From CAVSCR01 sp963726575 (lineage in GTDB: Bacteria > Actinomycetota > Actinomycetes > JAHEKZ01): 64,000 nucleotides of DNA. Shown here piece after piece: positions 45,841-57,210 of this stretch. How positions within the stretch are numbered: the stretch's first letter is position 1; every line of letters begins with the position of its first letter. The stretch spans positions 4,993 to 68,992 of the forward strand of contig CAVSCR010000002.1 in the NCBI GenBank assembly GCA_963726575.1. Direction: 5' to 3'. Made by a program: the position numbers and the translations under genes. The notes beneath the pieces are model-generated. The model was not told where the DNA came from. It worked only from the letters and a program-made list of their open reading frames with translations, and did no database searches.

Positions 45841-47196
45841 TCAGTTGGCGGTGAAGTCGAGCGCGTCGTCGGCGACGGCGAGGACCGTCCAGCTTCCGTG
45901 GTGGGCATCGGACAGCTCGTAGGCCGGAAGGAGCACGTCAGTGCCACTGGGCGTCGAGTACGACACGAGCACCAGCTTCGCGTCGGTGATGGTCACCTGC
46001 TGGACCGGCCAGCCGATGGTGCCACCGGGGTTCACGGTCGGAGGCGGGGTCGGGTCCGTCGCCGGGGCGCCCGGGACCACCGAGGGCGGTGCGCTGGGTT
46101 GCGACACCGCAGTGTCGGGAGCCACACCCACCGAGGTGGCCGCGTTCTTCATGCCGTCAGCCGCGTACGCAACGCCCATGGGAACCACGCCACCACCCCA
46201 CATGGGACCGAAACGCGGGTCGGTCAGCCGCTGGACGGCGGCCGCCGGGCTCACGACGTCGTAGTCGCCCAGCGACACCAGCGGGGCCATCGCGCCGTAC
46301 ACCGACGACAGCTGGTCGCCGACCCAGTTGAGGTTCCACGCGGCACCGATCGCCTGTCCGTCGACCTTCTGCACGGCGCTGACGTAGGCACCGCCGCCAT
46401 CGTCGGAGTTGACGGTGATGTCCATGCTCGCGACGACGTCGGGGGCCACGCCGATCGCCGTCAGCAGCGCACGGGTGCGCCGCGTCGCTTCGTCGTCAGA
46501 CATCGATGGACCCGTGGCCTGCCCGCACGAACCCGGCTTGGCATCCGGCCCGCTGGCACCACCGGAGCCGTTGGAGCCGGTCGACGTCGCCCCGTCAGGC
46601 GTCGGTGCGATGCACGCGTCTTGCACCACGGTGGGGTCGTAGAACGACAACGACGTGTTGCCGTCCGGTGAGAGCTGCAGGCTCGGATGGTTGCCCGACG
46701 GGTCGCCGATCACCCATGAGCCGTCCACCATCTGCGGTTCGCCGTCGAGGCCCAGCGCGGCCGCGGCCGCGACGATCGTCGCCTTGGAGAAGGCTGCTTG
46801 GGCGTCGAAGGCCCAGGCCTGTGCGCGGCCGGGGTCGTTCGACAGCGCACCGGCGGAGAAGACGATGTGTGGGCTGCCGTAGGGGTAGATCATCATGTCC
46901 GCCCGGCCCACCGCAGATCCGGCCTGGCCGGCGGCTGGAGCACCGTAGGCGGGGCCTGTCGCAACTGGCTCGGGCTGGAGGAGGTTGGCCTTGCCGTGAG
47001 TACCGGAACCGAACAGGTAGCCGCCGCCACCCACGAGCACGGCCCCGGCCATGAGCGCGGCCACGAGAGCAGCCGAGCGTCCGCGCGAGGATCGTGCGGG
47101 TTCGTCGGGGGTCAGCGGGTCGGCGTCGCTGATGACGTCAGGCTCGCGCGGAAAGTCGTCGGCGTTCCCTGCGTCGGTGAACCCACTGTCGGTCAT
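45841..47196 (-). CDS. Single-pass membrane protein with large extracellular domain, unknown function
   Basis: 451 residues. An acidic N-terminal cytoplasmic part (DDFPREPDVISDADPLTPDEP) precedes RSSRGRSAALVAALMAGAVLVGGGGYLFG split by one helix near residue 45-62. The rest is outside and rich in Gly, Ser and Pro, with the linker PSAPPSVVPGAPATDPTPPP and a C-terminal beta-rich part. The layout resembles anti-sigma-like or lipoprotein-like actinobacterial proteins, but there is no sigma gene nearby and no HCC motif. Function not recognised. Confidence 0.75.
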   Translation of the reverse strand: MTDSGFTDAGNADDFPREPDVISDADPLTPDEPARSSRGRSAALVAALMAGAVLVGGGGYLFGSGTHGKANLLQPEPVATGPAYGAPAAGQAGSAVGRADMMIYPYGSPHIVFSAGALSNDPGRAQAWAFDAQAAFSKATIVAAAAALGLDGEPQMVDGSWVIGDPSGNHPSLQLSPDGNTSLSFYDPTVVQDACIAPTPDGATSTGSNGSGGASGPDAKPGSCGQATGPSMSDDEATRRTRALLTAIGVAPDVVASMDITVNSDDGGGAYVSAVQKVDGQAIGAAWNLNWVGDQLSSVYGAMAPLVSLGDYDVVSPAAAVQRLTDPRFGPMWGGGVVPMGVAYAADGMKNAATSVGVAPDTAVSQPSAPPSVVPGAPATDPTPPPTVNPGGTIGWPVQQVTITDAKLVLVSYSTPSGTDVLLPAYELSDAHHGSWTVLAVADDALDFTAN

Positions 47197-47320
47197 GGCG
47201 CCCCTCCTCGACCTGATGTGCTACCTGGCACAGAGACGGCTTGCGCGATGGGTTGGTTCCCTGTCCAGCCGCTTCGTGCCCGATCGGCCGTCCTTGACGT
47301 GGTCCGGGGCCACGAGCACC

Positions 47321-48571
47321 TCAGGCGTTGCCGCGCGCCAGGTCGAGCAGCCGTCCGAGCACCCGGGCTCCATCGAAGAACAGGCCGTCGTGCTCGTACT
47401 CGTTGGTGAGCCACATCTTCAGACCGCCGATCTGCGCGGCGGTGCGCTCGGCGAACTCACGCTCCACGTACATGTCGTCGACGTAGACGGCCGCGGCGCA
47501 GGGCACGGCGTTCACCGACAAGCGGCCCGCGTCGTACAGCGGCCCCCACGAATGCTCGGCGAGGATCTGCGCCGTCTCGGCGAACGGACGAAGGGCCGCC
47601 AAGTCGTCGAACATCCAGGGGTAGATGTGCTCGCCGGTGAGGATCGTGGGGTCGTGTGCGTAGTCCTCCGGTCGCATCCGGGCCGCCGACCAGTTCGTCA
47701 CCTCCGCGTTCGCCCAGCACGACTCGTGGACCACCGCGTACAGCGGGTTGCGCGCGAACGGTGATGCCCACTCGACGTCGTACCGGAAGGCTGGACCGTC
47801 GAAGGGCTGCTCGATGAGGTTGTGCAGCTTCTCAGAACCATCACACGAGCCCAACACGTTTCCGGTCTGACGGAACCGGTCAGAGGTGAGTCGATCGCCG
47901 TTGGGCAGTCGCACCTCCTGGTCGTCGAGCCGCTTGACGATGTGTGCCACACGCTCACGGTCGTCGGGGTAACGCTGGAAATGGCGGCGCACGTGCTCGA
48001 TCGTGCGGCGGTACGTAGCCGTGTACACGTCGTCGATCGAGGCATCCAGGGGTGCCAGGCCGCCGCAGATCAAGGCCTCGCGCAGGGACTCGGGGAACAG
48101 CGAGAGGTAGGTGACTGCGCAGAAGCCGCCGAAGCTCTGGCCCAATATCGACCACTGGTCCACCTTGAGCGCCACGCGGATCAGCTCGGCGTCACGAACG
48201 ATGGAGTCGGCTCGGTAGTGCGTGAGTCGCTGCGCCAGCTCCGCCGGCGAGTACCGCTGGGTCGCGTCTGGACCGACCGGTGACGAGCGTCCGACGCCTC
48301 GTTGATCCAGCAGCAGCACGCGAAACTCAGTGAGCGCGCGCCCCAGCCAGGTGGGTGTGTGCCGACGCAGCGGCCGGGTGGCCTCGAAGCCAGGGCCACC
48401 TTGCAGGTACACCAGCCAAGGAGCGTCCCGGGGCACGCTCGGATCGGCCGAGCGCACCTCACGGGCGAACACCTCGAGCTGCTCACCCGCGGGGTCATCG
48501 TGGTCGAGCGGAACCTCGAAGGTGTGCTCCGTCGTGACGATCTCGGGACTGCGGTAGGTCACTGAGCCCAT
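47321..48571 (-). CDS. Prolyl aminopeptidase-like alpha/beta hydrolase (peptidase S33)
   Basis: 416 residues from ATG at 48571. WLVYLQGGPGFEATRP is the diagnostic HGGPG-like oxyanion motif of S33 peptidases (QGGPG here). LLLDQRGVGRSS follows, and the nucleophile is in ILGQSFGGF. The late NEYEHDGLF holds the catalytic His. It probably releases N-terminal proline or other residues from peptides. Cytosolic, no signal. It is divergent from the methyltransferase gene. Confidence 0.92.
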   Translation of the reverse strand: MGSVTYRSPEIVTTEHTFEVPLDHDDPAGEQLEVFAREVRSADPSVPRDAPWLVYLQGGPGFEATRPLRRHTPTWLGRALTEFRVLLLDQRGVGRSSPVGPDATQRYSPAELAQRLTHYRADSIVRDAELIRVALKVDQWSILGQSFGGFCAVTYLSLFPESLREALICGGLAPLDASIDDVYTATYRRTIEHVRRHFQRYPDDRERVAHIVKRLDDQEVRLPNGDRLTSDRFRQTGNVLGSCDGSEKLHNLIEQPFDGPAFRYDVEWASPFARNPLYAVVHESCWANAEVTNWSAARMRPEDYAHDPTILTGEHIYPWMFDDLAALRPFAETAQILAEHSWGPLYDAGRLSVNAVPCAAAVYVDDMYVEREFAERTAAQIGGLKMWLTNEYEHDGLFFDGARVLGRLLDLARGNA

Positions 48572-48605
48572 GAGGCGAACGCTAGCCCGCACCTACGCTG
48601 CCCGT

Positions 48606-49379
48606 GTGGACCACACGGAGCCCGAGTCGGACCTGGCCCTCAACCAGGCGGTCTGGGCCGCTGTCAACCTGCAGTTCACCGACGCCGATGCCGACCGGCG
48701 ATGGGCTCAGGAGGAGATCACGTGGGGGTTGTTCGCCGCACCCGAGCGACGACTCCAGGTGCTGGGCGACGTCGCGGGGCGCCGCGTCCTCGACCTGGCC
48801 TGCGGCACCGGCTACTTCGCCGCCTGGCTCGCGCGGGCCGACGCCGAGGTGACAGCGCTCGACGTCAGCCCCGAGCAGCTGAGTACGGCACGCCGCTGTC
48901 AGCGACGCTACGGCCCGGCGTTCCCACTGCTGCAAGCCGATGCGCAACGACTGCCCTTCGCGGCGGGCACCTTCGACCTGGTCGTGAGCGAACACGGGGC
49001 GCCGTCCTGGTGCGATCCGGGGAAATGGCTCGCAGAGGCTGCGCGGGTGCTGGTGTCGGAGGGCCGGTTGGTGTTCCTGACGAACAGCGTGCTCGCAGCC
49101 CTGTGCGTGCCAGATGACGGCGGTGTGGCCGGCGAGCGACTCCTGCGGGGACAGCGCGACGTGGCGCGCGTGCGATGGCCCGGCGGCGGCGTCGAGTTCC
49201 ACCCGTCGCACGGGGAGTGGATCGTGGCGCTACGGGACAACGACTTCGTCGTGGAGGCCCTCCGCGAGATCTACCCGCCCGAAGACGCCGCAGACCACGA
49301 GTGGTACCAGATCGTGTCGGCACAGTGGGCGCGCAGCTGGCCGGCCGAGGAGCTGTGGGTGGCCAGCCTCAGGCGCTGA
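48606..49379 (+). CDS. SAM-dependent methyltransferase (class I)
   Basis: 257 residues from GTG at 48606. An ATG at 48570 would add 12 basic residues but overlaps the divergent gene's start, so GTG is preferred. Motif I is VLDLACGTGYFAAWLA, followed by VTALDVSPEQL and the post-II region FDLVVSEHGAPSWCD. Motif III-like RVLVSEGRLVFLTN completes a Methyltransf_11-type fold. The substrate cannot be inferred. It overlaps the SHOCT gene by 11 bases at its end. Confidence 0.9.
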   Translation: MDHTEPESDLALNQAVWAAVNLQFTDADADRRWAQEEITWGLFAAPERRLQVLGDVAGRRVLDLACGTGYFAAWLARADAEVTALDVSPEQLSTARRCQRRYGPAFPLLQADAQRLPFAAGTFDLVVSEHGAPSWCDPGKWLAEAARVLVSEGRLVFLTNSVLAALCVPDDGGVAGERLLRGQRDVARVRWPGGGVEFHPSHGEWIVALRDNDFVVEALREIYPPEDAADHEWYQIVSAQWARSWPAEELWVASLRR

Positions 49380-49668
49380 GGATCTTGGCCTTCGCCGCAG
49401 CGAACTCCTCGTCGGTGAGGATCCCGCTGGCGTGCAGGTCGCCGAGCTTCTGCAGCTGCTCGAGCGGGTCCGGTGCCGCCGGGGCGGCCGCGGGGGCGGG
49501 GGCGTACTGCTGCGGCGGCGGGGCGTACTGCTGTGGCTGCTGGCCCGCGGCCTGCTGGTCCTGCGAGGCCCACTTCTGCTGCTGGTGGTGACTGACCCCA
49601 CCGGCTACCGCAGACGCGGTTCCCACGACGACGGCAGTTCGCGCGACGCCTCGAATGAGACCTGGCAT
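49369..49668 (-). CDS. SHOCT-domain protein with N-terminal hydrophobic segment
   Basis: 99 residues. The N-terminus (RGVARTAVVVGTASAVAGGV) is a likely single membrane or signal segment. A Gln/Pro/Ala-rich linker follows (QQPQQYAPPP repeated twice), then the C-terminal SHOCT motif LGDLHASGILTDEEFAAAKAKIL. Similar proteins often neighbour DUF6325 genes in actinobacteria, as here. Role unknown. Confidence 0.88.
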   Translation of the reverse strand: MPGLIRGVARTAVVVGTASAVAGGVSHHQQQKWASQDQQAAGQQPQQYAPPPQQYAPAPAAAPAAPDPLEQLQKLGDLHASGILTDEEFAAAKAKILSA

Positions 49669-49716
49669 GTGATTCGTCCTTCCCGTTCGGTTCTGCGCAC
49701 ACGGGCGAAGATGCGG

Positions 49717-50157
49717 TCAGCTTCCCGATCCGAGCTTGTCGATGGCCTCCATCAGGTCTTGCGCCGGGATCCGGCCGCTGGCCACGACCTCAGCACCGGA
49801 GCGACGCAGTGCGCCGACAAAGGGGGCGGCCCATCGGTTCTCGAACACGAGAATGCCGGCAGAGCTGCCTGGTTCGATCGCGTTGCTGGCGTCGTTGATG
49901 TCCTCTTCGTCGAGCAGGCCCGACGATGCGCCCTGGAACACGGCAAGCTCGCCGGAGCCTTCGCCGTCGAAGTCGGACATCTCCAGGACGGTCACCGTGC
50001 CGTCGAGGTCACGTCGCACGAACACCAGGTCGAGAATTCGGATGATCCCGCGATCGACCAGGTCGACCAGCATGGGAAGAGCCTCACCGGTCATCTTGTT
50101 GCCGGGGAACTCGACCACCAGGTAGTCGACCGGTCCCACTTCCAGGTCGTCGCTCAT
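49717..50157 (-). CDS. DUF6325 family protein
   Basis: 146 residues from ATG at 50157. It opens VGPVDYLVVEFPGNKMTGEALP, with the central VDRGIIRILDLVFVRRD and C-terminal AGILVFENRWAAPFVGALR. This set is typical of a small actinobacterial family often annotated as related to stress or membrane proteins. Soluble by composition. Function unknown. The extended palindrome at 50246-50278 lies 89-121 bases upstream of its start and is the best control candidate. Confidence 0.85.
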   Translation of the reverse strand: MSDDLEVGPVDYLVVEFPGNKMTGEALPMLVDLVDRGIIRILDLVFVRRDLDGTVTVLEMSDFDGEGSGELAVFQGASSGLLDEEDINDASNAIEPGSSAGILVFENRWAAPFVGALRRSGAEVVASGRIPAQDLMEAIDKLGSGS

Positions 50158-50245
50158 GAGCCTGCTCTTCCTTCCGGTGCTGGGATTGCGGGTGAGGGGC
50201 GCCAGTCAAGCAGATGCGTCTGCCCACCCCCAACGGCCCCTGCTC

Positions 50246-50278
50246 CTTATGGAAGCAACGAACCGTCGCTTCCATAAG
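50246..50278. promoter_or_regulatory. 33-bp extended palindrome, third member of the operator family
   Basis: Arms of 15 nt (CTTATGGAAGCAACG and a complement with one mismatch) flank the spacer AAC. The inner 23 nt (50251-50273) have the same 10-3-10 layout and left arm as the palindromes at 29354 and 40027. It lies upstream of the DUF6325 gene and downstream of the DUF7144 gene. The size and symmetry fit a TetR-type operator, which is inference. Confidence 0.7.
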
Positions 50279-50353
50279 AGTGAAGGAAATCACTCGTTGT
50301 CGGCATCTATTGAAGGTTTGGAGGGGGTCATCCGACGATCGACGGAGACCCCG

Positions 50354-50398
50354 ACGCAAGAGACCGGCCAGTTCGTCGACCTGGCCGGTGCCTTGCGT
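50354..50398 (-). terminator. Terminator hairpin after the DUF7144 gene
   Basis: Arms ACGCAAG-AG-ACCGGCCAG and CTGGCCGGT-GC-CTTGCGT pair over 16 bp around a 2-nt internal mismatch and a 9-nt loop. It begins 12 bases beyond the stop of the minus-strand gene at 50410. There is no T-tract. Confidence 0.7.
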
Positions 50399-50409
50399 TG
50401 GAGTGCTGG

Positions 50410-50814
50410 CTACTCGGTGATGTCCCGACCGTGGGCGGTCAGCGCCCAGATCACCAGGACGTCGATCGTGATGACGACGATCGCCCAGACCGGGTAGATC
50501 GGGATGAACATGAAGTTGACGACCGCGCTGGCGATCGCAGCGATGACGCCGACGGTTCGTGCCCACACCTGGCCGGCGAAGATCCCCAGACCAGCTAGGA
50601 ACACGATCAGACCGACGAACAGGTGCAGCCAGCCCCACCCGCTCGTGCTCATATGGAGGTAGTAAGTCGTGTCACCGGTGTTGACGTAGATGTGCGAATC
50701 CTTCTTGAAGATCGCGCCGAGTCCGGCGAGCATCTGGAACGAGCCGGCCAGCAACAGCATGAACCCGGCGAATGCCGACATGCCGGCGGCGAATCCACTG
50801 CGTTCGTGTGACAT
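50410..50814 (-). CDS. DUF7144 family membrane protein
   Basis: 134 residues from ATG at 50814 with a GGAGGAAG site directly upstream. Four transmembrane helices: FAGFMLLLAGSFQMLAGLGAIF, WLHLFVGLIVFLAGLGIFAG, VGVIAAIASAVVNFMFIPIY and AIVVITIDVLVIWAL. The short loop DTTYYLHMSTSGWGWLH is characteristic of this actinobacterial family. Function unknown. A strong hairpin follows its stop. Confidence 0.87.
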   Translation of the reverse strand: MSHERSGFAAGMSAFAGFMLLLAGSFQMLAGLGAIFKKDSHIYVNTGDTTYYLHMSTSGWGWLHLFVGLIVFLAGLGIFAGQVWARTVGVIAAIASAVVNFMFIPIYPVWAIVVITIDVLVIWALTAHGRDITE

Positions 50815-50910
50815 TGCTTCCTCCCGTGTGCGGGCCTCCGGCGAGGAGACCGGTCATCTCAGGATCCCCCTCCCCTCTACCGGGCGGAAGTAGCCGCGCC
50901 GTTCCGACGG

Positions 50911-51921
50911 TCATTCTCCGACCACCCCCGCCTCGATCCGCTGACCCACCGATGTCGACACCACCACCGGAATGCCGTTCGGGATCTGCCCCTGGAGGTC
51001 GTGCAGCAGATCAGACACCGGCGGTAGGGCGCCTGGCGTCTGAACGACGACGACGACGGTGCGCGACTGGACGTCGACGCTGACGATGCTCGCGTCGGGC
51101 TGCTGCGCGATCCACTGCTCCGCGGTCGTCTCGACGCGGCCGGTCCAGACGGTCACCAGGTACGCCCCAACGGTGTTGGCGACCAGCGGCACCAGGACCA
51201 CGACGAGCAGGGTCGCGATGGCCAACGTGGCGCGACGTCGCGAGAGCTGCGCCGTACCCGCCGCCTCGGTGGCGTAGCCGGCCGCGGTGAACACCAACAT
51301 TCCGGCGAGCACCAATGCCACGAAGTTCGACGTGAAGAGCACGAGTGCGCCGAGCGCCAGGGCCACGGACCCCTGCCCGAGGCAGACCCCGACGACCACC
51401 AGCGGCGGCACCAGGGAGATGGCGATCGCGACCCCGGGGAGCACCGCTGCCACGTCCCGCCGTGACAGGGCTACCGCACCGGCGAAGCCGGTGGCGATCG
51501 CTGCGATCAGGTCGACCAGCCCTGGCGAGGTGCGACTCGCGATCTGGCCGTTGCCCAGGAGGTTGAAGTCTCCGGGCACCACAAGCGCGAAGGCGGCACC
51601 GATCGCCACGACCAGCACTGCTCCGATCACCGTGTACCGCGCCGAACGCCACACGAGTCCCCGGTCGCGCTGCACCACGCCGAGGGCGACCCCCATGATC
51701 GGGGTGGACAGCGGAGCGATGATCATGGCGCCGATCACCGTGGCCGTGGAGTCCGCCAGGACCCCGGCCGTGGCGATCACGGCCGACAACGTCAACATCG
51801 TCCAGAACGCCGACCGCTTCGACGTCGCGTCGCCCGCAGCCAGATCGAGGTCGTCGGAGATCTCGGCGAGCGTTCGTCGTTGCTGAGCCGGCAGGGCGCG
51901 GGCTGCGAGTGAGTGGGTCAT
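50911..51921 (-). CDS. DUF389 family membrane protein
   Basis: 336 residues. The early segment DATSKRSAFWTMLTLSAVIATAGVLADS and IGAMIIAPLSTPIMGVALGVV are the DUF389 signatures. About seven helices follow, and the C-terminus (DASIVSVDVQSRTVVVVVQTPG) is a soluble domain. The family has no established function. GTG or ATG at 51921 starts it; it is divergent from the SDR gene, with a 207-bp gap. Confidence 0.87.
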   Translation of the reverse strand: MTHSLAARALPAQQRRTLAEISDDLDLAAGDATSKRSAFWTMLTLSAVIATAGVLADSTATVIGAMIIAPLSTPIMGVALGVVQRDRGLVWRSARYTVIGAVLVVAIGAAFALVVPGDFNLLGNGQIASRTSPGLVDLIAAIATGFAGAVALSRRDVAAVLPGVAIAISLVPPLVVVGVCLGQGSVALALGALVLFTSNFVALVLAGMLVFTAAGYATEAAGTAQLSRRRATLAIATLLVVVLVPLVANTVGAYLVTVWTGRVETTAEQWIAQQPDASIVSVDVQSRTVVVVVQTPGALPPVSDLLHDLQGQIPNGIPVVVSTSVGQRIEAGVVGE

Positions 51922-52128
51922 GAGCAGATCCTGGCTCAGCAGCCGCGTCGTTCTGGGGACCTCAGTCGGTGGTGTTCGACCTTGCCGGCAGGTTGCGACA
52001 GGGCAAACATTTGGTCATGCGGCGTGCCACCGCATCCCCGCCTCACGGCCCGGTGTGGGACCCCCTGGTCAGGTCCCCGACGAGCGTCGTACGTTGGCTC
52101 CAGATCCCCCGAGCTGAAGAGGTCAATC

Positions 52129-52896
52129 ATGGAACTGCAGGGAAAGACGGCCATCGTGACGGGCGGGAACAGCGGAATCGGCAAGGCCGTTGCGCTGGCC
52201 CTCGCGCAGAAGGGCGCGAACATCGTCATCGACTACGTCGCCGATCCGCAGGCAACCGAAGACCTCGAGAAGCAGATCGTCAGTCTCGGCGACCAAGCCA
52301 TCGGTGTCGACGCCGACGTCAGCAAGGTCAGCGACCTGCAGATGCTGATCGATCACAGCGTCAAGGCATTCGGCCGGGTCGACATCATGGTCAACAACGC
52401 CGGTATCGAGACTCGGACGTCGGTCCTCGATACCACCGAGGAGCAGTACGAGCGCGTGATGGAGATCAACCTCAAGAGCGCCTTCTTCGGCACCCAGATC
52501 GCAGCCAAGCAGATGATCAAGCAGGGCGATGGTGGACGCATCATCAACATGACGTCCGTGCACGAGGACTGGCCCATGCCTGGCAATACCGCCTACTGCC
52601 TGTCCAAGGGCGGCATGCGCATGCTCACTCGGACGGCTGGCGTCGAGCTCGGCACGCACGGCATCCTGGTCGTCGGTGTCGGTCCCGGTGCCGTCGCGAC
52701 TCCGATCAACGCGTCGACGATGAACGATCCGACCAAGATGGCTACCCTCGACGCCGCCATCCCGGTCGGCCGCATGGCGCAGCCGGACGAGATCGCCGCC
52801 GTCGTCGCCTTCCTGGCCGGGGATGGCGCCACCTACCTGACCGCCACCACGATCTTCGCCGACGGCGGCATCATGCACGGCAGCCCAGGGCTGTGA
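52129..52896 (+). CDS. Short-chain dehydrogenase/reductase (SDR)
   Basis: 255 residues from ATG at 52129 with AAGAGG upstream. The Rossmann motif TGGNSGIGKAVALAL, NNAGIE, catalytic region MTSVHEDWPMPGNTAYCLSKGG (S, Y, K) split over 20 residues, and PGAVATPIN are present. The layout is that of glucose 1-dehydrogenase-like SDRs. The coenzyme is not certain: IDYV at the end of strand 2 has no basic pair. Seven bases before the GH15 gene on the same strand, so probably co-transcribed. Confidence 0.92.
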   Translation: MELQGKTAIVTGGNSGIGKAVALALAQKGANIVIDYVADPQATEDLEKQIVSLGDQAIGVDADVSKVSDLQMLIDHSVKAFGRVDIMVNNAGIETRTSVLDTTEEQYERVMEINLKSAFFGTQIAAKQMIKQGDGGRIINMTSVHEDWPMPGNTAYCLSKGGMRMLTRTAGVELGTHGILVVGVGPGAVATPINASTMNDPTKMATLDAAIPVGRMAQPDEIAAVVAFLAGDGATYLTATTIFADGGIMHGSPGL

Positions 52897-52903
52897 GGTC
52901 CCG

Positions 52904-54761
<1,858 letters not shown>

Positions 54762-54782
54762 CGCGTCAGGAGCGAAACCGCC

Positions 54783-56185
54783 GTGTCCCAACTCGACCTC
54801 TCGCGCCTTCAGTTTGCCATGACGTCGATCTACCACTTCTTGTTCGTGCCCGTCACGATCGGGCTGGCCTTCCTGGTCGCGATTCTGCAGACGATGTGGC
54901 ACCGCTCCGGTGACACCGAGCTGCGCCGGTTGACCAAGTTCTTCGGCACCCTGCTGCTGATCAACGTCGCGATCGGAGTGGTGACCGGGCTGATCCAGGA
55001 GTTCCAGTTCGGAATGAACTGGGCCCAGTACTCCAGCTTCGTCGGTGACGTCTTCGGTGCCCCGCTGGCCATGGAGGGCCTCGCTGCGTTCTTCCTGGAG
55101 TCCACGTTCCTCGGCCTATGGCTGTTCGGTTGGAACGTGCTGCCCAAACGCGTGCACTTGGCGTGCATCTGGCTGGTCGCGATCGGTACCGCTCTGTCGG
55201 CGGCGTTCATCATCGCCGCGAACTCCTGGATGCAGCACCCAGTGGGCTACACGGTGAACTCGACCACCGGTCGGGCTGAGCTGACGAGCATCTCGGCGGT
55301 GTTCACCAACCCCGTGTTCCTGTGGTCCTACCCACACGCGCTGCTCGCCTCGCTGGTGACGGGGTGCTTGCTCATGCTGGCGGTGTCCGCCTGGCATCTG
55401 AAGCGCCAGCGCAACGTCACCTTGTTCACTCACTCGGCGAAGGTGGCCGTGACCGTGCTGCTGCCCACCTCGTTCGCGATCTTGTTCGTGGGAAGCCACC
55501 TTGGCGTGATCGAGACCACCTACCAGCCGATGAAGGTGGCCGCGATGGAAGCACAGTGGACCACCTGCGCACCCTGCTCGTTCTCGGTGGCCCAGATCGG
55601 CGGGGGCAAGAACGACGAGACGCCCACCAAGATCATCCAGATTCCTCACCTGCTGTCGTTGCTGGCGACGCAGTCGTGGAACGGCCAGGTGGTCGGCCTG
55701 AACGAATTGCAGTCGCAGTACGAACAGAAGTACGGGCCTGGTGACTACATCCCGAACGTCTTCATCCAGTACTGGTCGATGCGCGTGATGGCCTACCTGG
55801 GGTCGCTGCTTCCGCTGCTTGGCGCTGTGGGCTGCCTGGGTCTGGCGGCGCCAACGGCTCGGACAGGCGCGCATCTTCCTCACCGTGGCCATCTGGGCGG
55901 TGGTCGCACCGTTCGTCATGAACACCGCCGGTTGGCTGCTGACGGAGAACGGCCGTCAGCCCTGGATCGTGCAGGGACTGATGCTGACGAAGAACGGCAA
56001 CTCCGCCTCGGTCTCGACCGCGGAAGTCGTGATCAGCCTGCTCGTCTACCTCGGGCTGTTCGTGGTCGCCGGCGTCATGTGGGTCGTGCTCATGGTGCGC
56101 TACGCGCGACGCGACCCCGAGCCCGACGAACCAGGGGCCGGATCAGCCCGGCGCCGGTCAGCCGTCCCCGGCCCTCACCTACTAG
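54783..56185 (+). CDS. cydA: Cytochrome bd oxidase subunit I, two frame breaks
   Basis: GTG at 54783. The family start LDLSRLQFAMTSIYHFLFVP contains the haem b595/d His region, and GLIQEFQFGMNWAQYSSFVGDVFGAPLAMEGL is split around the Glu residues of the quinol site. W and M residues for haem b558 (SYPHALLASLVTG; MKVAAMEA) are in place. The frame breaks near 55825 (LLGA continues as LWAAWVWRRQRLGQARIF) and near 56140 in a CCAGGGGCC run. In the corrected frame it ends PSPALTY at TAG 56183-56185. It oxidises quinol and reduces O2 at low oxygen. cydB follows after nine bases with AGGAGG. Confidence 0.92.
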
Positions 56186-56194
56186 GAGGGCGTC

Positions 56195-57210
56195 GTGAGC
56201 CTGCCAACCCTGTGGTTCGTGATCATCACCGTCTTCTGGACCGGCTTCTTCGTCCTGGAAGGCTTCGACTTCGGCGTCGGAGCCCTGCACCGCAGCGTCG
56301 GACACTCCGACCTGGAACGTCGGACCGCGATCAACGCGATCGGCCCGATGTGGGACGGCAACGAGGTGTGGCTGATCGTGGGCGGCGCGGCCATCTTCGC
56401 CGCGTTCCCGGTCTGGTACGCCACCTGGTTCTCCGCCGGCTATCTCGCCTTGCTTCTCGTCCTGGTCGCGTTGATCCTGCGCGGGCTTTCGTTCGAGTGG
56501 CGAGGCAAGAGCGATGCACCCGCGCTGGCGCAGTACATGGAGCTGGTCGCTCGTGATCGGCTCGCTGCTGGCACCGCTGCTGCTCGGCGTCGCCCTTGGC
56601 GACCTGTTCGCCGGTCTCCCCGTCAACAGCAGCGGTGACTTCACCGGCAACTTCGGGAGCCTGCTCACGCCCTACGGACTCTGGTTCGGCGTGACACTGC
56701 TCGCCCTGTGCCTGCTGCACGGCGCGGCATTCCTGGGCGTCAAGACGACCGGATCAGTACGCGACCACGCCGAACTCGTTCGTGCGGGTGCTCGCGCTGG
56801 TCGGTGTGGTGCTGGTCGTCGTGGACGCAGCGTGGACCATCGCCTTGTCGGACGCTGCGCTCTGGGCACAGGCACTCGCCGTCATCCCGGTGCTGTCGGC
56901 GCTCGCAGCACTCTTCCTACGTTCGGCCGGGCGCGATGGCTGGCTGTTCGCCGCGACAGCGGTCACGATCGGCGGCAGCGTGGCGGCGCTGTTCTCGAAC
57001 CTCTACCCCAACGTCCTGGTCTCGAGCACCAACGTCGCCAACAACCTCACGGTGACCAACACGTCTTCGGCGCACTACGCGCTGAGCGTCATGACAGTGG
57101 TGGCGCTGGTGCTCTTCCCGCTCGTGCTGCTCTACCAGGGCTGGACGTACTGGGTGTTCCGGGCGCGGCTGCGTACGCCTCAACCGGTGGACGAGGGCTC
57201 CACCGCGTAG
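56195..57210 (+). CDS. cydB: Cytochrome bd oxidase subunit II, two frame breaks
   Basis: GTG at 56195 with a strong AGGAGG. The family opening LWFVIITVFWTGFFVLEGFDFGVG and INAIGPMWDGNEVWLIVGGA is clear. Frame breaks near 56510 (continuing WRSTWSWSLVIGSLLAPLLL) and near 56760 (FVRVLALVGVVLVVVDAAW). The C-terminus runs VTNTSSAHYALSVMTVVALV and ends TPQPVDEGSTA. Together with cydA it forms the membrane oxidase. No cydDC genes are in the window. Both breaks are +1, as in cydA. Confidence 0.92.

Noticed and set aside
50282..50304. Possible second palindrome 31 bp from the 50251 site
   Set aside because: Only CGTTG of one arm matches; the left arm does not fit.
51922..52128. 207-bp gap examined for a tRNA or small RNA
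   Set aside because: No cloverleaf, T-loop consensus or strong hairpin could be found.
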